NCBI RefSeq assembly: GCF_040182365.1
Contig: NZ_CP144460.1
Location: 3,906,001-3,970,000 of the forward strand
DNA length: 64,000 bases
DNA from: Xanthomonas sp. 10-10
GTDB lineage: Bacteria; Pseudomonadota; Gammaproteobacteria; Xanthomonadales; Xanthomonadaceae
Reading direction: 5' to 3'
Under the pieces are notes generated by a model. It saw nothing but the letters and a program-made list of their open reading frames with translations. It made no database searches and was not told where the DNA came from. Both the position numbers and the translations under genes were made by a program. This document shows, one piece after another, positions 27,862-35,046 of this stretch (position 1 is the stretch's first letter; every line of letters begins with the position of its first letter).

Positions 27862-28216
27862 CGTCCAACTCCTTGAGCAGACGCTTCAATTCGGCAACGT
27901 CGGAGGCGCTGAGTTTTCCGCGTTCGCTGAAGTGTGCCACCAGCGGCGCAACCCGCCCGCCGAACAGGCGTTGCAGCAGCCCTTCGCTTTGTTGCTGCAC
28001 CCAGTGATCGCGCTGCAACAGCGGCGTGTAGAGGTATTTGCGCCCTTCCTTCTGCGCTGCGATGGCGCCCTTGTTGAGCAAGCGATTGAGCAAGGTCTTG
28101 ACGGTCGGCTCGGCCCAATGGGTCTGCGCCAACGCGGCAACCACCTCGTCCGCCGTGCGCGGCGCCCGGTCCCAGAGCACCTGCATCACCACCGCTTCCG
28201 CATCGCTGATCGGCAT
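27851..28216 (-). CDS. BlaI/MecI/CopY family repressor
   Basis: This 121-residue winged-helix repressor starts at MPISDAEAVVMQVLWDRAPRTADEVV. The recognition helix segment is WAEPTVKTLLNRLLNKGAIAAQKEGRKYLYTPLL, and the C-terminal dimerisation helices are SERGKLSASDVAELKRLLKEL. BlaI-type repressors are cut by the partner M56 protease. The gene overlaps the M56 gene by 11 bp. An inverted repeat immediately upstream (28221-28248) is a good candidate for its own operator. Confidence 0.88.
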   Translation of the reverse strand: MPISDAEAVVMQVLWDRAPRTADEVVAALAQTHWAEPTVKTLLNRLLNKGAIAAQKEGRKYLYTPLLQRDHWVQQQSEGLLQRLFGGRVAPLVAHFSERGKLSASDVAELKRLLKELDDEP

Positions 28217-28220
28217 ACGA

Positions 28221-28248
28221 TTACGCCTGTAATTTTTTATGATTACAG
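28221..28248. promoter_or_regulatory. Candidate BlaI-type operator
   Basis: CTGTAAT-N8-ATTACAG is a perfect 7-bp inverted repeat, and it overlaps a TTAC-N4-GTAA dyad, giving three TTAC/GTAA half-sites within 28 bp. It starts 5 bp upstream of the repressor start codon. BlaI/MecI operators are built from TACA/TGTA elements, which are present. Confidence 0.6.
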
Positions 28249-28486
28249 CTGTGAACGAACGCCTTGTCAAGCGCGAGCCTCGCCGCTCGCGGGATCGACC
28301 AGCGCGGGCCTTGCCGATGCTGCAGTCTCATGCCACGCACGTCGGCAGGTGCATGCGTCTGCGCCGGGCTGCGCCGCACATTGCCCACGACATCGCTGCC
28401 CCGGCCGTATTTCGGCACGCTTGGCCACACGCAAGGCCAGCGGCCGTGGTTACCAGGTCAAATGCATGGCGCAATGACTGCAGACC

Positions 28487-29869
28487 TCAGTCGGCGGCAC
28501 TGCCCACAAATCGCACACTGACGCGCAAGCCGCCGAGTGTTGGCGCATCGTCCAGGTGGACCTGCGCTGCGTGCGCCTGGGCAATGTCCTGCACGATCGA
28601 AAGACCCAGGCCGCTACCCTCTACACCGGTGCCCAGCTCGCGATGGAAGCGGCCGAAGACACGTCCGCGCGCAGCTTCCGGGATACCCGGCCCGGAATCT
28701 TCCACGACCAACGTCGGCACCGGTCCGGCATATGTGCTGATGCGGATGCGGCCGCCCGGCGGTGTGTAGCGCACGGCGTTTTCCAGCAGGTTGCGCAACA
28801 GCAGCGACAACGCAGACTCGTCTGCGAGCACCAGCACCGGCTGCAGTGCCAGTTCCACCTCTTGCTGTCGCTGCAGCGCAACCACCAGCACATCTTCGGA
28901 TTCGCTGCGCACCAAGGTGTCCAGGCTCACGCTGCGCCGTGGCAAGGCAGTGACTGCTTCGACCCGGCTCATGGCAAGCAATTGCGCCACCATGCGTTCG
29001 ATGCGGAGCACGTTGGCATCGAGTTGCTGTTGCGATTCGTCGCGTTCCTGCGCGTTGGCGGCCAGGCGAAGATTGGCCGCATGCACTTTCAGCGCCGCGA
29101 TCGGCGTGCGCAGTTCGTGCGCGGCATCGGCGATGAAGCGGCGTTCGCGTTCCAGCCCTTCCTGCACCCGGTCCATCAAACCGTTGACCGCGCGTACCAG
29201 GCCATGCACTTCGCGCGGCATGCGCTGCGGCTGCAACGGCTGCAGACGCTTGGGGTCGCGTTCGCCAATCTCGTCGGAGACCCGCACCAGCGAGCGCGTG
29301 GCCCAATTCACCACGCCCCAGATCAACAGCGCCATCAACGGCAACGCCATCAGCAACGGCAACAAGGTGCCCAATGCAATATCTTCGGCAAGCTCTTCGC
29401 GGATATCGGCGCGCTCGGCCGATTGAAACCAGCGCCCACCCGGCGAGTGCAAGGTAAACGTACGCCACTGCCCATCGGGCAATCGCACGTCTGCATAGCC
29501 GGCACGCAACGGCGCCAACGGTTGCGCTGGCGCACTGTCCGAGCGCAACAGCAACGCGCCGCCGGCATTGCGCACCTGAAACGCCAGCTTGGTTTCGTAG
29601 GCATGGCCGTCCTTGAACGCCAGCGCTTCGCCCACGCCCTGCGCCTGCCCGTGCCATCCACGGATCACGATCGGCTCGCCCTGCGCCAGATCGCCCAAGG
29701 GTTCGTCCACCAACGACACCAGCACGCGCGCCGATTGCACCAGGCGCGCATCGAACATTTCGCCAGCTTCCTGCAGCCCGGCGCGATAACTGAACCCGGC
29801 TGCGGCCAACATCAGCAACGACAACACGCCGAGCAAGGCCAGCAACAGCACCCGGCGGATCGAATTCAT
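28487..29869 (-). CDS. Sensor histidine kinase of the acyl-pathway operon
   Basis: This 460-residue protein has TM1 at residues 7-27, a periplasmic sensor of about 135 residues, TM2 at about 168-190, a HAMP region, and the dimerisation H-box FIADAAHELRTPIAALKVHA with phospho-acceptor His251. The N box is LLRNLLENAVRYTPPGG, G1 is VVEDSGPGIP, F is GRVFGRFHRE and G2 is GSGLGLSIVQDIA. It is of the QseC/PmrB subfamily. The start overlaps the response regulator stop by 4 nt. It is the last gene of a seven-gene operon that opens with a thermostable-hemolysin-family gene. Confidence 0.9.
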   Translation of the reverse strand: MNSIRRVLLLALLGVLSLLMLAAAGFSYRAGLQEAGEMFDARLVQSARVLVSLVDEPLGDLAQGEPIVIRGWHGQAQGVGEALAFKDGHAYETKLAFQVRNAGGALLLRSDSAPAQPLAPLRAGYADVRLPDGQWRTFTLHSPGGRWFQSAERADIREELAEDIALGTLLPLLMALPLMALLIWGVVNWATRSLVRVSDEIGERDPKRLQPLQPQRMPREVHGLVRAVNGLMDRVQEGLERERRFIADAAHELRTPIAALKVHAANLRLAANAQERDESQQQLDANVLRIERMVAQLLAMSRVEAVTALPRRSVSLDTLVRSESEDVLVVALQRQQEVELALQPVLVLADESALSLLLRNLLENAVRYTPPGGRIRISTYAGPVPTLVVEDSGPGIPEAARGRVFGRFHRELGTGVEGSGLGLSIVQDIAQAHAAQVHLDDAPTLGGLRVSVRFVGSAAD

Positions 29870-30552
29870 TGCGGCGGTACGGCGGCCTGGGCGGCCTGCT
29901 CGTCGAGCGCGTAACCGATGCCGCGCACGGTACGGATCAGCGCCGGTGACAACTTGCGACGCAGCTGATGCACGTGCACATCCACTGCATTGCTGGCGAC
30001 GTCCTCGTCCCATCCGTAGAGATGTTGCTGGATGCGTTCGCGCCCGATCGGCCTGCCATGCTGCTCCATCAACAGCCACAGCAGGGCAAATTCGCGCCGG
30101 GTCAGATCCAGATCGCGGCCATGCCAACGCACCGACATGCCGGCCGGATCCAGCCGCAGCGCGCCAGCCTGCAAGGTCGGTTGCGCACGCCCGGCCGCAC
30201 GTCGCAGCAGCGCTCGCGTGCGCGCCAGCAGCTCGTTGATGTCGAAGGGCTTGCCCAGATAATCGTCAGCGCCCACATCCAGGCCCAGCGCGCGATCGGC
30301 GGCGCGCTCGCGGGCGCTGAGCACCAGGATCGGCGTGTCCAGTGCGCGGGCGCGGGCGGTGCGAATGACCTCGATCCCATCCATGCGCGGCAACCCCAGG
30401 TCCAGGATCACCAGATCCAGGGTGTCTTCCTGCAGGGCCATCAGCGCACTGACCCCGTCATGTACCCAGTCCACCGCATAGGCAGCACGCCGCAAGGCGG
30501 TGCGGATGCCTTCGCCCAGCGAAAGATCGTCTTCGACCAACAAGATGCGCAT
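29866..30552 (-). CDS. OmpR-family response regulator
   Basis: This 228-residue protein has a receiver domain (1-117) with acidic residues Glu7-Asp8-Asp9, phosphorylation site Asp51 in LVILDLGLPRMDG, and GKPFDINELLARTRALLRR closing the domain. The C-terminal winged helix (about 125-220) includes LDLTRREFALLWLLMEQHG and SNAVDVHVHQLRRKL, IRTVRGIGYAL. It is of the QseB/PmrA/TctD type. It is transcribed with its kinase (overlap ATGA) and lies 22 nt behind the TPR gene, so the pair is part of the preceding enzyme operon. Confidence 0.92.
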   Translation of the reverse strand: MRILLVEDDLSLGEGIRTALRRAAYAVDWVHDGVSALMALQEDTLDLVILDLGLPRMDGIEVIRTARARALDTPILVLSARERAADRALGLDVGADDYLGKPFDINELLARTRALLRRAAGRAQPTLQAGALRLDPAGMSVRWHGRDLDLTRREFALLWLLMEQHGRPIGRERIQQHLYGWDEDVASNAVDVHVHQLRRKLSPALIRTVRGIGYALDEQAAQAAVPPQ

Positions 30553-30574
30553 GTGAGCCAGTCTGTGAGGCGGC

Positions 30575-31237
30575 TCAGTGCTTGGCAAGCTGCGCGCGCA
30601 CATCGGCCAACTTGGCGGCCAGCTCCTTGAGGCGGCCGGCATCGGCAATCTGCCGGCCCGGTCTGGGCGCTGCGGCAGCGGCTTTCTCGAAGGCCTTTGC
30701 GGCACCGGCCCAGTCCTTCTGATCGCGCAGAAAATCCCCGACGAAATAATTGCTGTCGAGTCCGTCAGGATCGATTGCCAGACCCTGATACAGCAAGGTG
30801 CGCGCCTTGGCATCGTCGCCGAATCCGATCGGCCAGCCAGGCACCTGGTAATACAGCGCTCCCAGACTGGTGTAGGCCGCGCCATCGAGCGCACGCGGTG
30901 CACGCTTGATCGCCTGCTCGAAATCCGTCCGCGCGAGTTTGACCTGCGCCAATGCGCCCAGACCGCCCTTTTCGCCGGCCAGACTGGAGCGCACGATGCC
31001 GTCCCAGATCAGGGCATCGGCATCGTCCGGCAAGGCGTGCCGTACCTGTTCGGCCTGCTGCACGAGCGTTTCCAGCGCCGCAACCCGCTCTGATTTTGGA
31101 GTTTGGTAGGCGATCACCGCCCAACGATCCTGCAGCTGCGCCACCTGCGGCGCCGGACCGGCCGCCCAACCGGCGCCGGCGATACCCAACATCGCCAGTG
31201 CAGCCAGAATACGCAACTGACAGTCATTGCGATTCAT
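30575..31237 (-). CDS. Exported TPR-like protein
   Basis: This protein of 220 residues has its ATG behind CAGGAG. Signal peptide: about residues 9-26 (RILAALAMLGIAGAGWAAG). The mature helices look like tetratricopeptide repeats: RVAALETLVQQAEQVRHALPDDADALIWDGIVRSSLA, AQVKLARTDFEQAIKRAPRALDGAAYTSLGALYYQ, KARTLLYQGLAIDPDGLDSNYFVGDFLRDQKDWAGAAKAFEKA. It overlaps the SDR gene by 14 bp. It is probably a periplasmic scaffold for the operon's product or for the sensor kinase, which is inference only. Confidence 0.8.
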   Translation of the reverse strand: MNRNDCQLRILAALAMLGIAGAGWAAGPAPQVAQLQDRWAVIAYQTPKSERVAALETLVQQAEQVRHALPDDADALIWDGIVRSSLAGEKGGLGALAQVKLARTDFEQAIKRAPRALDGAAYTSLGALYYQVPGWPIGFGDDAKARTLLYQGLAIDPDGLDSNYFVGDFLRDQKDWAGAAKAFEKAAAAAPRPGRQIADAGRLKELAAKLADVRAQLAKH

Positions 31238-32057
31238 GCGAAAGCTCCTGTGTGGCAACCACGCTACCGGGCCGCGCATGGCGGCGGATGAGGGGAAGTT
31301 GTTTGCGCAACGCACGGTCCACCACTTCGGGCAGCAGGCCGTTGAGCCGGACAAACAGTTTTTCCGGCCAGCCCAACTGCCGACGCGCGTCCCCACGCGC
31401 GATCGACTGCACCAGCGCTGCCGCGACGTCCTCGGCCCGGTCCACCGCCGTACCCAAGGCCGCGTTGAGCGCATCGACCGCGGCGGGATTGAAGCTGGTC
31501 GCTGTGGCGCGCGGCGCCAGATACTGAAAGCGCACCTGCGTGTCTGCGTGTTCGCGGGCCAAGGCCTCGAACAGCCCGCGCAAGCCGAATTTGCTCGCGC
31601 TATAGCCGGCGAAACCGGCAAACCCGATGCTGCCGAACGTGGAGCCGACCGCCACCATCGCCGCCTCCGGCTGCCTCAGGAAGATGGGCAGCAGGGCCTG
31701 CACCAGCAGCATGGGCACGGTCAGGTTCACATGCACCAGCGCCTCCAAGCTGGCCGGATCCTGCTCCTGCAACAACCCGAAGTGGCCCCGCGCATGTGCA
31801 AGGACCAGCACCGACGGTGCAGGTTGCAGCGCGTGTATCCGCGTCAGCAGCGACGCACGGCCCGCTGCGCTGGCGAGGTCGGCTGCCAGCGGAAGCACGC
31901 GCCCGGCCGGCTGCGTGTCGGCAAGCCGCTGCAAGGTCGCTGGCGTGCGTCCTACCGCCACCACGGTCGCGCCCGCCTCCACCAACTGCGCGCACAAGGC
32001 GCTGCCGATGCCGCCACTGGCGCCGGTGAGGATCACGCACCTGCCGCGAAGATCCAT
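31224..32057 (-). CDS. Short-chain dehydrogenase/reductase of the acyl-pathway operon
   Basis: This protein of 277 residues has the NAD(P) motif VILTGASGGIGSAL (residues 8-21), an Asn in VHVNLTVPMLLVQ, and the catalytic Ser-Tyr-Lys set (VGSTFGSIGFAG, AGYSASKFGLRG). A long C-terminal part (REHADTQVRFQYLAPRATAT, LGWPEKLFVRLNGLLPEVV) resembles SDRs acting on long-chain or lipid-like ketones. The ATG sits in TGATG with the upstream gene; a GTG one codon earlier (32060) is also possible. It probably reduces or oxidises the acyl intermediate made by the upstream genes (inference). Confidence 0.85.
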   Translation of the reverse strand: MDLRGRCVILTGASGGIGSALCAQLVEAGATVVAVGRTPATLQRLADTQPAGRVLPLAADLASAAGRASLLTRIHALQPAPSVLVLAHARGHFGLLQEQDPASLEALVHVNLTVPMLLVQALLPIFLRQPEAAMVAVGSTFGSIGFAGFAGYSASKFGLRGLFEALAREHADTQVRFQYLAPRATATSFNPAAVDALNAALGTAVDRAEDVAAALVQSIARGDARRQLGWPEKLFVRLNGLLPEVVDRALRKQLPLIRRHARPGSVVATQELSHESQ

Positions 32058-32731
32058 CACGCCGCCTCCGCCAGAGGCACGCCATCGGCGCGCAAGGTGC
32101 GAAACAGGTCGCCGTACAACACGTAGAAGCGCTTGGCCGCATACACGACCGCCTGCTGGTCGAGCGGGTCGTCGAGGCGGTTCATCAGGCCTTCGAAAAA
32201 ACCGGCATGCTCGATATCCAGATCGCCATGCGAGAGCAGATAGCTGAAGGCGTTGCGCGGCAACTCCAGCGACTGCGCAATCTGATTGGCCGCGCGCGTG
32301 GCCAATGCCACGCTGGTGCCTTCCAGCACCAGCACCATGCCGAAGAATCCGACCGGATTGCCGCGCTGGATGGTGTCGTAGGCGTAGCTGACCATCAGTT
32401 CGGTTGCCAGCGACGGCCCGGCAAGCACGGCTGCCTCACGCGGCTGGCCGCACGCGACCAGGTCGTCCAGGATCCACTCCTGGTGGCCCATCTCTTCTTC
32501 GATGTATTCGCCGATGGCTTCGCGCAGCCATTCCAGCCGCGCCGGCAACCGCGCGCCGCAGGCCATCAGCAGCGGCACGGTATGCCGCACGTGGTGGTAG
32601 GCCTGGGCGAGAAACGCCACGTAATCATCGTGCGCGATCTGCCCGACGAGTGCCGACTGGATGATCGGCACCTGCGTCATGCGTTCGCGTTCGGCCTGGG
32701 TATGCGCCAGCAGGGATGTGTAGAAGGTCAT
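32057..32731 (-). CDS. TenA/heme-oxygenase-fold protein, putative diiron oxidase
   Basis: This 224-residue all-helical protein has the pattern of the heme-oxygenase-like diiron oxidase superfamily (relatives: TenA, PqqC, CADD, UndA). Possible metal ligands are spaced as in that group: Glu80 and His83 in EEEMGHQEW, Glu137 in VLEGTS, and His168, Asp172 and His175 in SHGDLDIEHAG. The thiaminase cysteine of TenA is not evident, so thiamin salvage is unlikely. Relatives cut or desaturate fatty acids or modify amines using O2. It overlaps the ligase gene (ATGA) and the SDR gene. Confidence 0.75.
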   Translation of the reverse strand: MTFYTSLLAHTQAERERMTQVPIIQSALVGQIAHDDYVAFLAQAYHHVRHTVPLLMACGARLPARLEWLREAIGEYIEEEMGHQEWILDDLVACGQPREAAVLAGPSLATELMVSYAYDTIQRGNPVGFFGMVLVLEGTSVALATRAANQIAQSLELPRNAFSYLLSHGDLDIEHAGFFEGLMNRLDDPLDQQAVVYAAKRFYVLYGDLFRTLRADGVPLAEAA

Positions 32732-34224
32732 GCTGAAACTCCGAGAGAGACGGTGGCCGGCAATCGATAGCTGCGATCGACGTCGGATTGGTAGCGGGCC
32801 AGGATTGCGTCGCGCCGGGGACGGCCGTTGGCCGTGAGCAGGCCCTCGTGTGCGCTGAAGGGCGTATCGGCCCGTACGAAACGCGCTATGCGTGCGTAGT
32901 CGGGCAAGCCGGCGTTGACCTCGGCCAGTGCCTGGGCGATGGCCGCATCGTCGCTGCCGGGCCTACGCGGCCACAGCACCGCAACGTTGTCGGCCTGCGC
33001 TTCGCCCCAGACCACGGCCTGGGCGAGCAACGGATGCTGCAGCAACTCGCTTTCCACCCACTCGGGCGAGACGTTGCGACCGAACGCGGTGATGAAGACA
33101 TGTTTGCGCCGCCCGGTGATATGGACGAACCCATCGCTGTCCACCCGTCCGAGATCGCCCGTGCGCACCGGCCCCGACGGCATCGGCTGTTCGCCCAGAT
33201 AGCCCAGCGCGCGCGCGCCGGCAACTTGAATTTCGCCATCGACGATCTGCACCTGGGTGTGCGCCAGCGGCTGGCCGACGCTGCCGGGACGCAGCGCACC
33301 GGGGCGGTTGAGACAGACCACCGAGCCGCATTCGGTCAGGCCGTAGCCTTCGAACACCGGCAGGCCCAAGGCTGCGGCGCGCGCCAGCAGACTCGGGCCG
33401 ATATGGCCGCCGCCGACGGCGATATAGCGCAACGATGCAGGCAGCGCCACGCCCTGCTCTGCAGCACTGACCAATGCCAACAACAACTGCGGCACCAGGA
33501 TCACGCTCTCAGGTTGATAACGCTGCAGGCAACGCAGCAGCGTCGGCACATCCAGCCCGCTGGCGCCGCTGTAGCCGATTTCCGCCAGCGACGGCAGCGC
33601 GACCTGCGCCCCGGACAGCAAGGTTGCGTAGAGCCCGGCGACGTTTTCCAGCAAGGTGGACAACGGCATCAGGCACAGGTGCCGACGCGGCGCGATCGCA
33701 GCCGATGCATCCACCAACGCGCCGGCAACCGTCAACAGGCCGTCGGCCGACAGACACACGCCCTTGGGACGCCCGGTGGTGCCTGAGGTATAGGTGATGC
33801 AGGCGGTGTCGACCGGCAGCACGATGCTCTGCGCAAGCGCTTCCACCCGCCAGGCGCGCAGTGCATCGAACTGCAACGCAGACATTTCGCCATGGGTGCC
33901 TGGTGGCGCAGTGGCGGCCGCGTCGGTCACGACGCATTGCGCGCCGCTGGACATCAGTGCATGCAGCACCTGCGCCTCGGAGAAGAACGTCGGCAACGGC
34001 ACGTGCACTGCATCGATCAGGCGCAGCGCCAGATCCAGGATCAACCAGCCCGGGCCGTTGTCCAGCCGGCTGGCGACACAGGTCAGCCCCGCCGTCTGCA
34101 GACGCGCGGCCAGCCCCACCACGGCATCGGCCAGTTGCTGCGCATCGAGGCTGCCGGCGGTGGTCAGCACGCGCGGCGCATGGCCGTGCAGGGCGCCCAG
34201 CAGCGCTGCGAACCGCGCGCTCAT
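32728..34224 (-). CDS. AMP-forming acyl-CoA synthetase/ligase
   Basis: This 498-residue protein belongs to the ANL superfamily. The P-loop is CITYTSGTTGRPKGVCLS (residues 142-159). Next come HLCLMPLSTLLENVAGLYATLLSGAQV, the motif VFEGYGLTECGSVVCLNRPG, VRTGDLGRVDSDGFVHITGRRKHVFITAFGRNVSP (Asp and Arg contacting AMP), and the C-terminal catalytic Lys region LLTANGRPRRDAIL. It is slightly short compared with FadD (about 560). It activates a carboxylic acid, probably a medium- or long-chain fatty acid, as acyl-AMP and then acyl-CoA or another thioester. The start ATG overlaps the upstream stop. Confidence 0.88.
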   Translation of the reverse strand: MSARFAALLGALHGHAPRVLTTAGSLDAQQLADAVVGLAARLQTAGLTCVASRLDNGPGWLILDLALRLIDAVHVPLPTFFSEAQVLHALMSSGAQCVVTDAAATAPPGTHGEMSALQFDALRAWRVEALAQSIVLPVDTACITYTSGTTGRPKGVCLSADGLLTVAGALVDASAAIAPRRHLCLMPLSTLLENVAGLYATLLSGAQVALPSLAEIGYSGASGLDVPTLLRCLQRYQPESVILVPQLLLALVSAAEQGVALPASLRYIAVGGGHIGPSLLARAAALGLPVFEGYGLTECGSVVCLNRPGALRPGSVGQPLAHTQVQIVDGEIQVAGARALGYLGEQPMPSGPVRTGDLGRVDSDGFVHITGRRKHVFITAFGRNVSPEWVESELLQHPLLAQAVVWGEAQADNVAVLWPRRPGSDDAAIAQALAEVNAGLPDYARIARFVRADTPFSAHEGLLTANGRPRRDAILARYQSDVDRSYRLPATVSLGVSA

Positions 34225-34895
34225 GCGCCTGCTCCTGCCCGGCACAGCAGCGTATCGACGTCCCAGCGTACGGCTTGCGGGTGCAGCGCCTGCCGCGCAA
34301 GCAGGAACGCGTGACCGGCGGCGACATCGCCGCACAGGACCTGTGGATGGGTGGCGTAGTAGCTGCCCCACTCGGTGCCGTCGTCCTTTACACGCGACTG
34401 CAGCGCTGGCGCCAGGGCGACCGGCTGCAGCTGCAGCCGGTCGAAGGTATTGCGCAAGGTCCGGGTTGCGGTAAACAGCACCCAACGCACGCCGGCGTGA
34501 TGCAGCGCATGGGTCATTTGCGGGATCAGCGCGCGCGCACTGCCGGAGCTGATCGCGGCGAAGTTGCCGACCTCGGCCAGGCCCGAGCGCGCGACCGGCA
34601 CCGCCATCCGCCCGGCCAGCGTCGATTCGGCCGGGCTATCCAGATACTGCTCCACGAACAGGCGACCGGCGCTGCCGAGCCGTACCCCTACCGCCGCCAG
34701 CAGCACACCCTTGGTATCGCGATAGGCCAGCAGGTGCGGCAGGAAGCTGCGCAGCTGCGCGCCATAGCGACGCAGATAGACCGCAGCGATGAACTGTTCC
34801 ACCTCATGGCGCTGCGCGTGCGTGGCCTCGACCAGGCTGGCACTGGCAAAGCCATGGCGGGGGCAAAAACCGGCGGGGGTGGGTGAGGTGATCAT
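34221..34895 (-). CDS. Thermostable-hemolysin family protein (GNAT-like)
   Basis: This protein of 224 residues starts at ATG 34895, 8 nt after AGGA; a second ATG at 34904 has no proper ribosome site. Family marks are EVEQFIAAVYLRRYGAQLRSFLPHLLAYRD, LLAAVGVRLGSAGRLFVEQYLDSP, VARSGLAEVGNFAAISSG and WVLFTATRTLRNTFDRLQLQP. There is no signal peptide, so a secreted hemolysin is doubtful. The order of these motifs resembles acyltransferases of the GNAT/LuxI fold, which would suit the acyl ligase next to it. It is the first gene of the seven-gene operon. Confidence 0.8.
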   Translation of the reverse strand: MITSPTPAGFCPRHGFASASLVEATHAQRHEVEQFIAAVYLRRYGAQLRSFLPHLLAYRDTKGVLLAAVGVRLGSAGRLFVEQYLDSPAESTLAGRMAVPVARSGLAEVGNFAAISSGSARALIPQMTHALHHAGVRWVLFTATRTLRNTFDRLQLQPVALAPALQSRVKDDGTEWGSYYATHPQVLCGDVAAGHAFLLARQALHPQAVRWDVDTLLCRAGAGA

Positions 34896-34934
34896 GCTGC
34901 GCATCCTGGGAGCGCTCGATTACGCCACCATGAG

Positions 34935-34955
34935 CCAGTTGTTACCCAGTTGTAA
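34935..34955. promoter_or_regulatory. Direct repeat in the divergent control region
   Basis: CCAGTTGT occurs twice with an 11-bp period (34935 and 34946, extended copies CAGTTGTTA and CAGTTGTAA), on the same face of the helix. It is about 40 bp upstream of the hemolysin-family gene and 90 bp upstream of the CoA-transferase gene. OmpR-family regulators bind such direct repeats, and one is encoded in this operon. Confidence 0.45.
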
Positions 34956-35046
34956 TATCTGCAGAAGCGATTCGTTGCGCACTGTAGGGAGTGGCCCGAC
35001 CGCTGTCGGTGTCGCCACCACAGCGCTTTGGGCTACGCTCTCGCGC

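Noticed and set aside
32057-32731. Reading as a thiamin-degrading TenA or a transcriptional regulator
   Set aside because: No TenA catalytic cysteine is evident, no thiamin genes are adjacent, and no DNA-binding domain is present.
34221-34895. Secreted pore-forming toxin
   Set aside because: No export signal and its genetic neighbours are acyl-metabolism enzymes.
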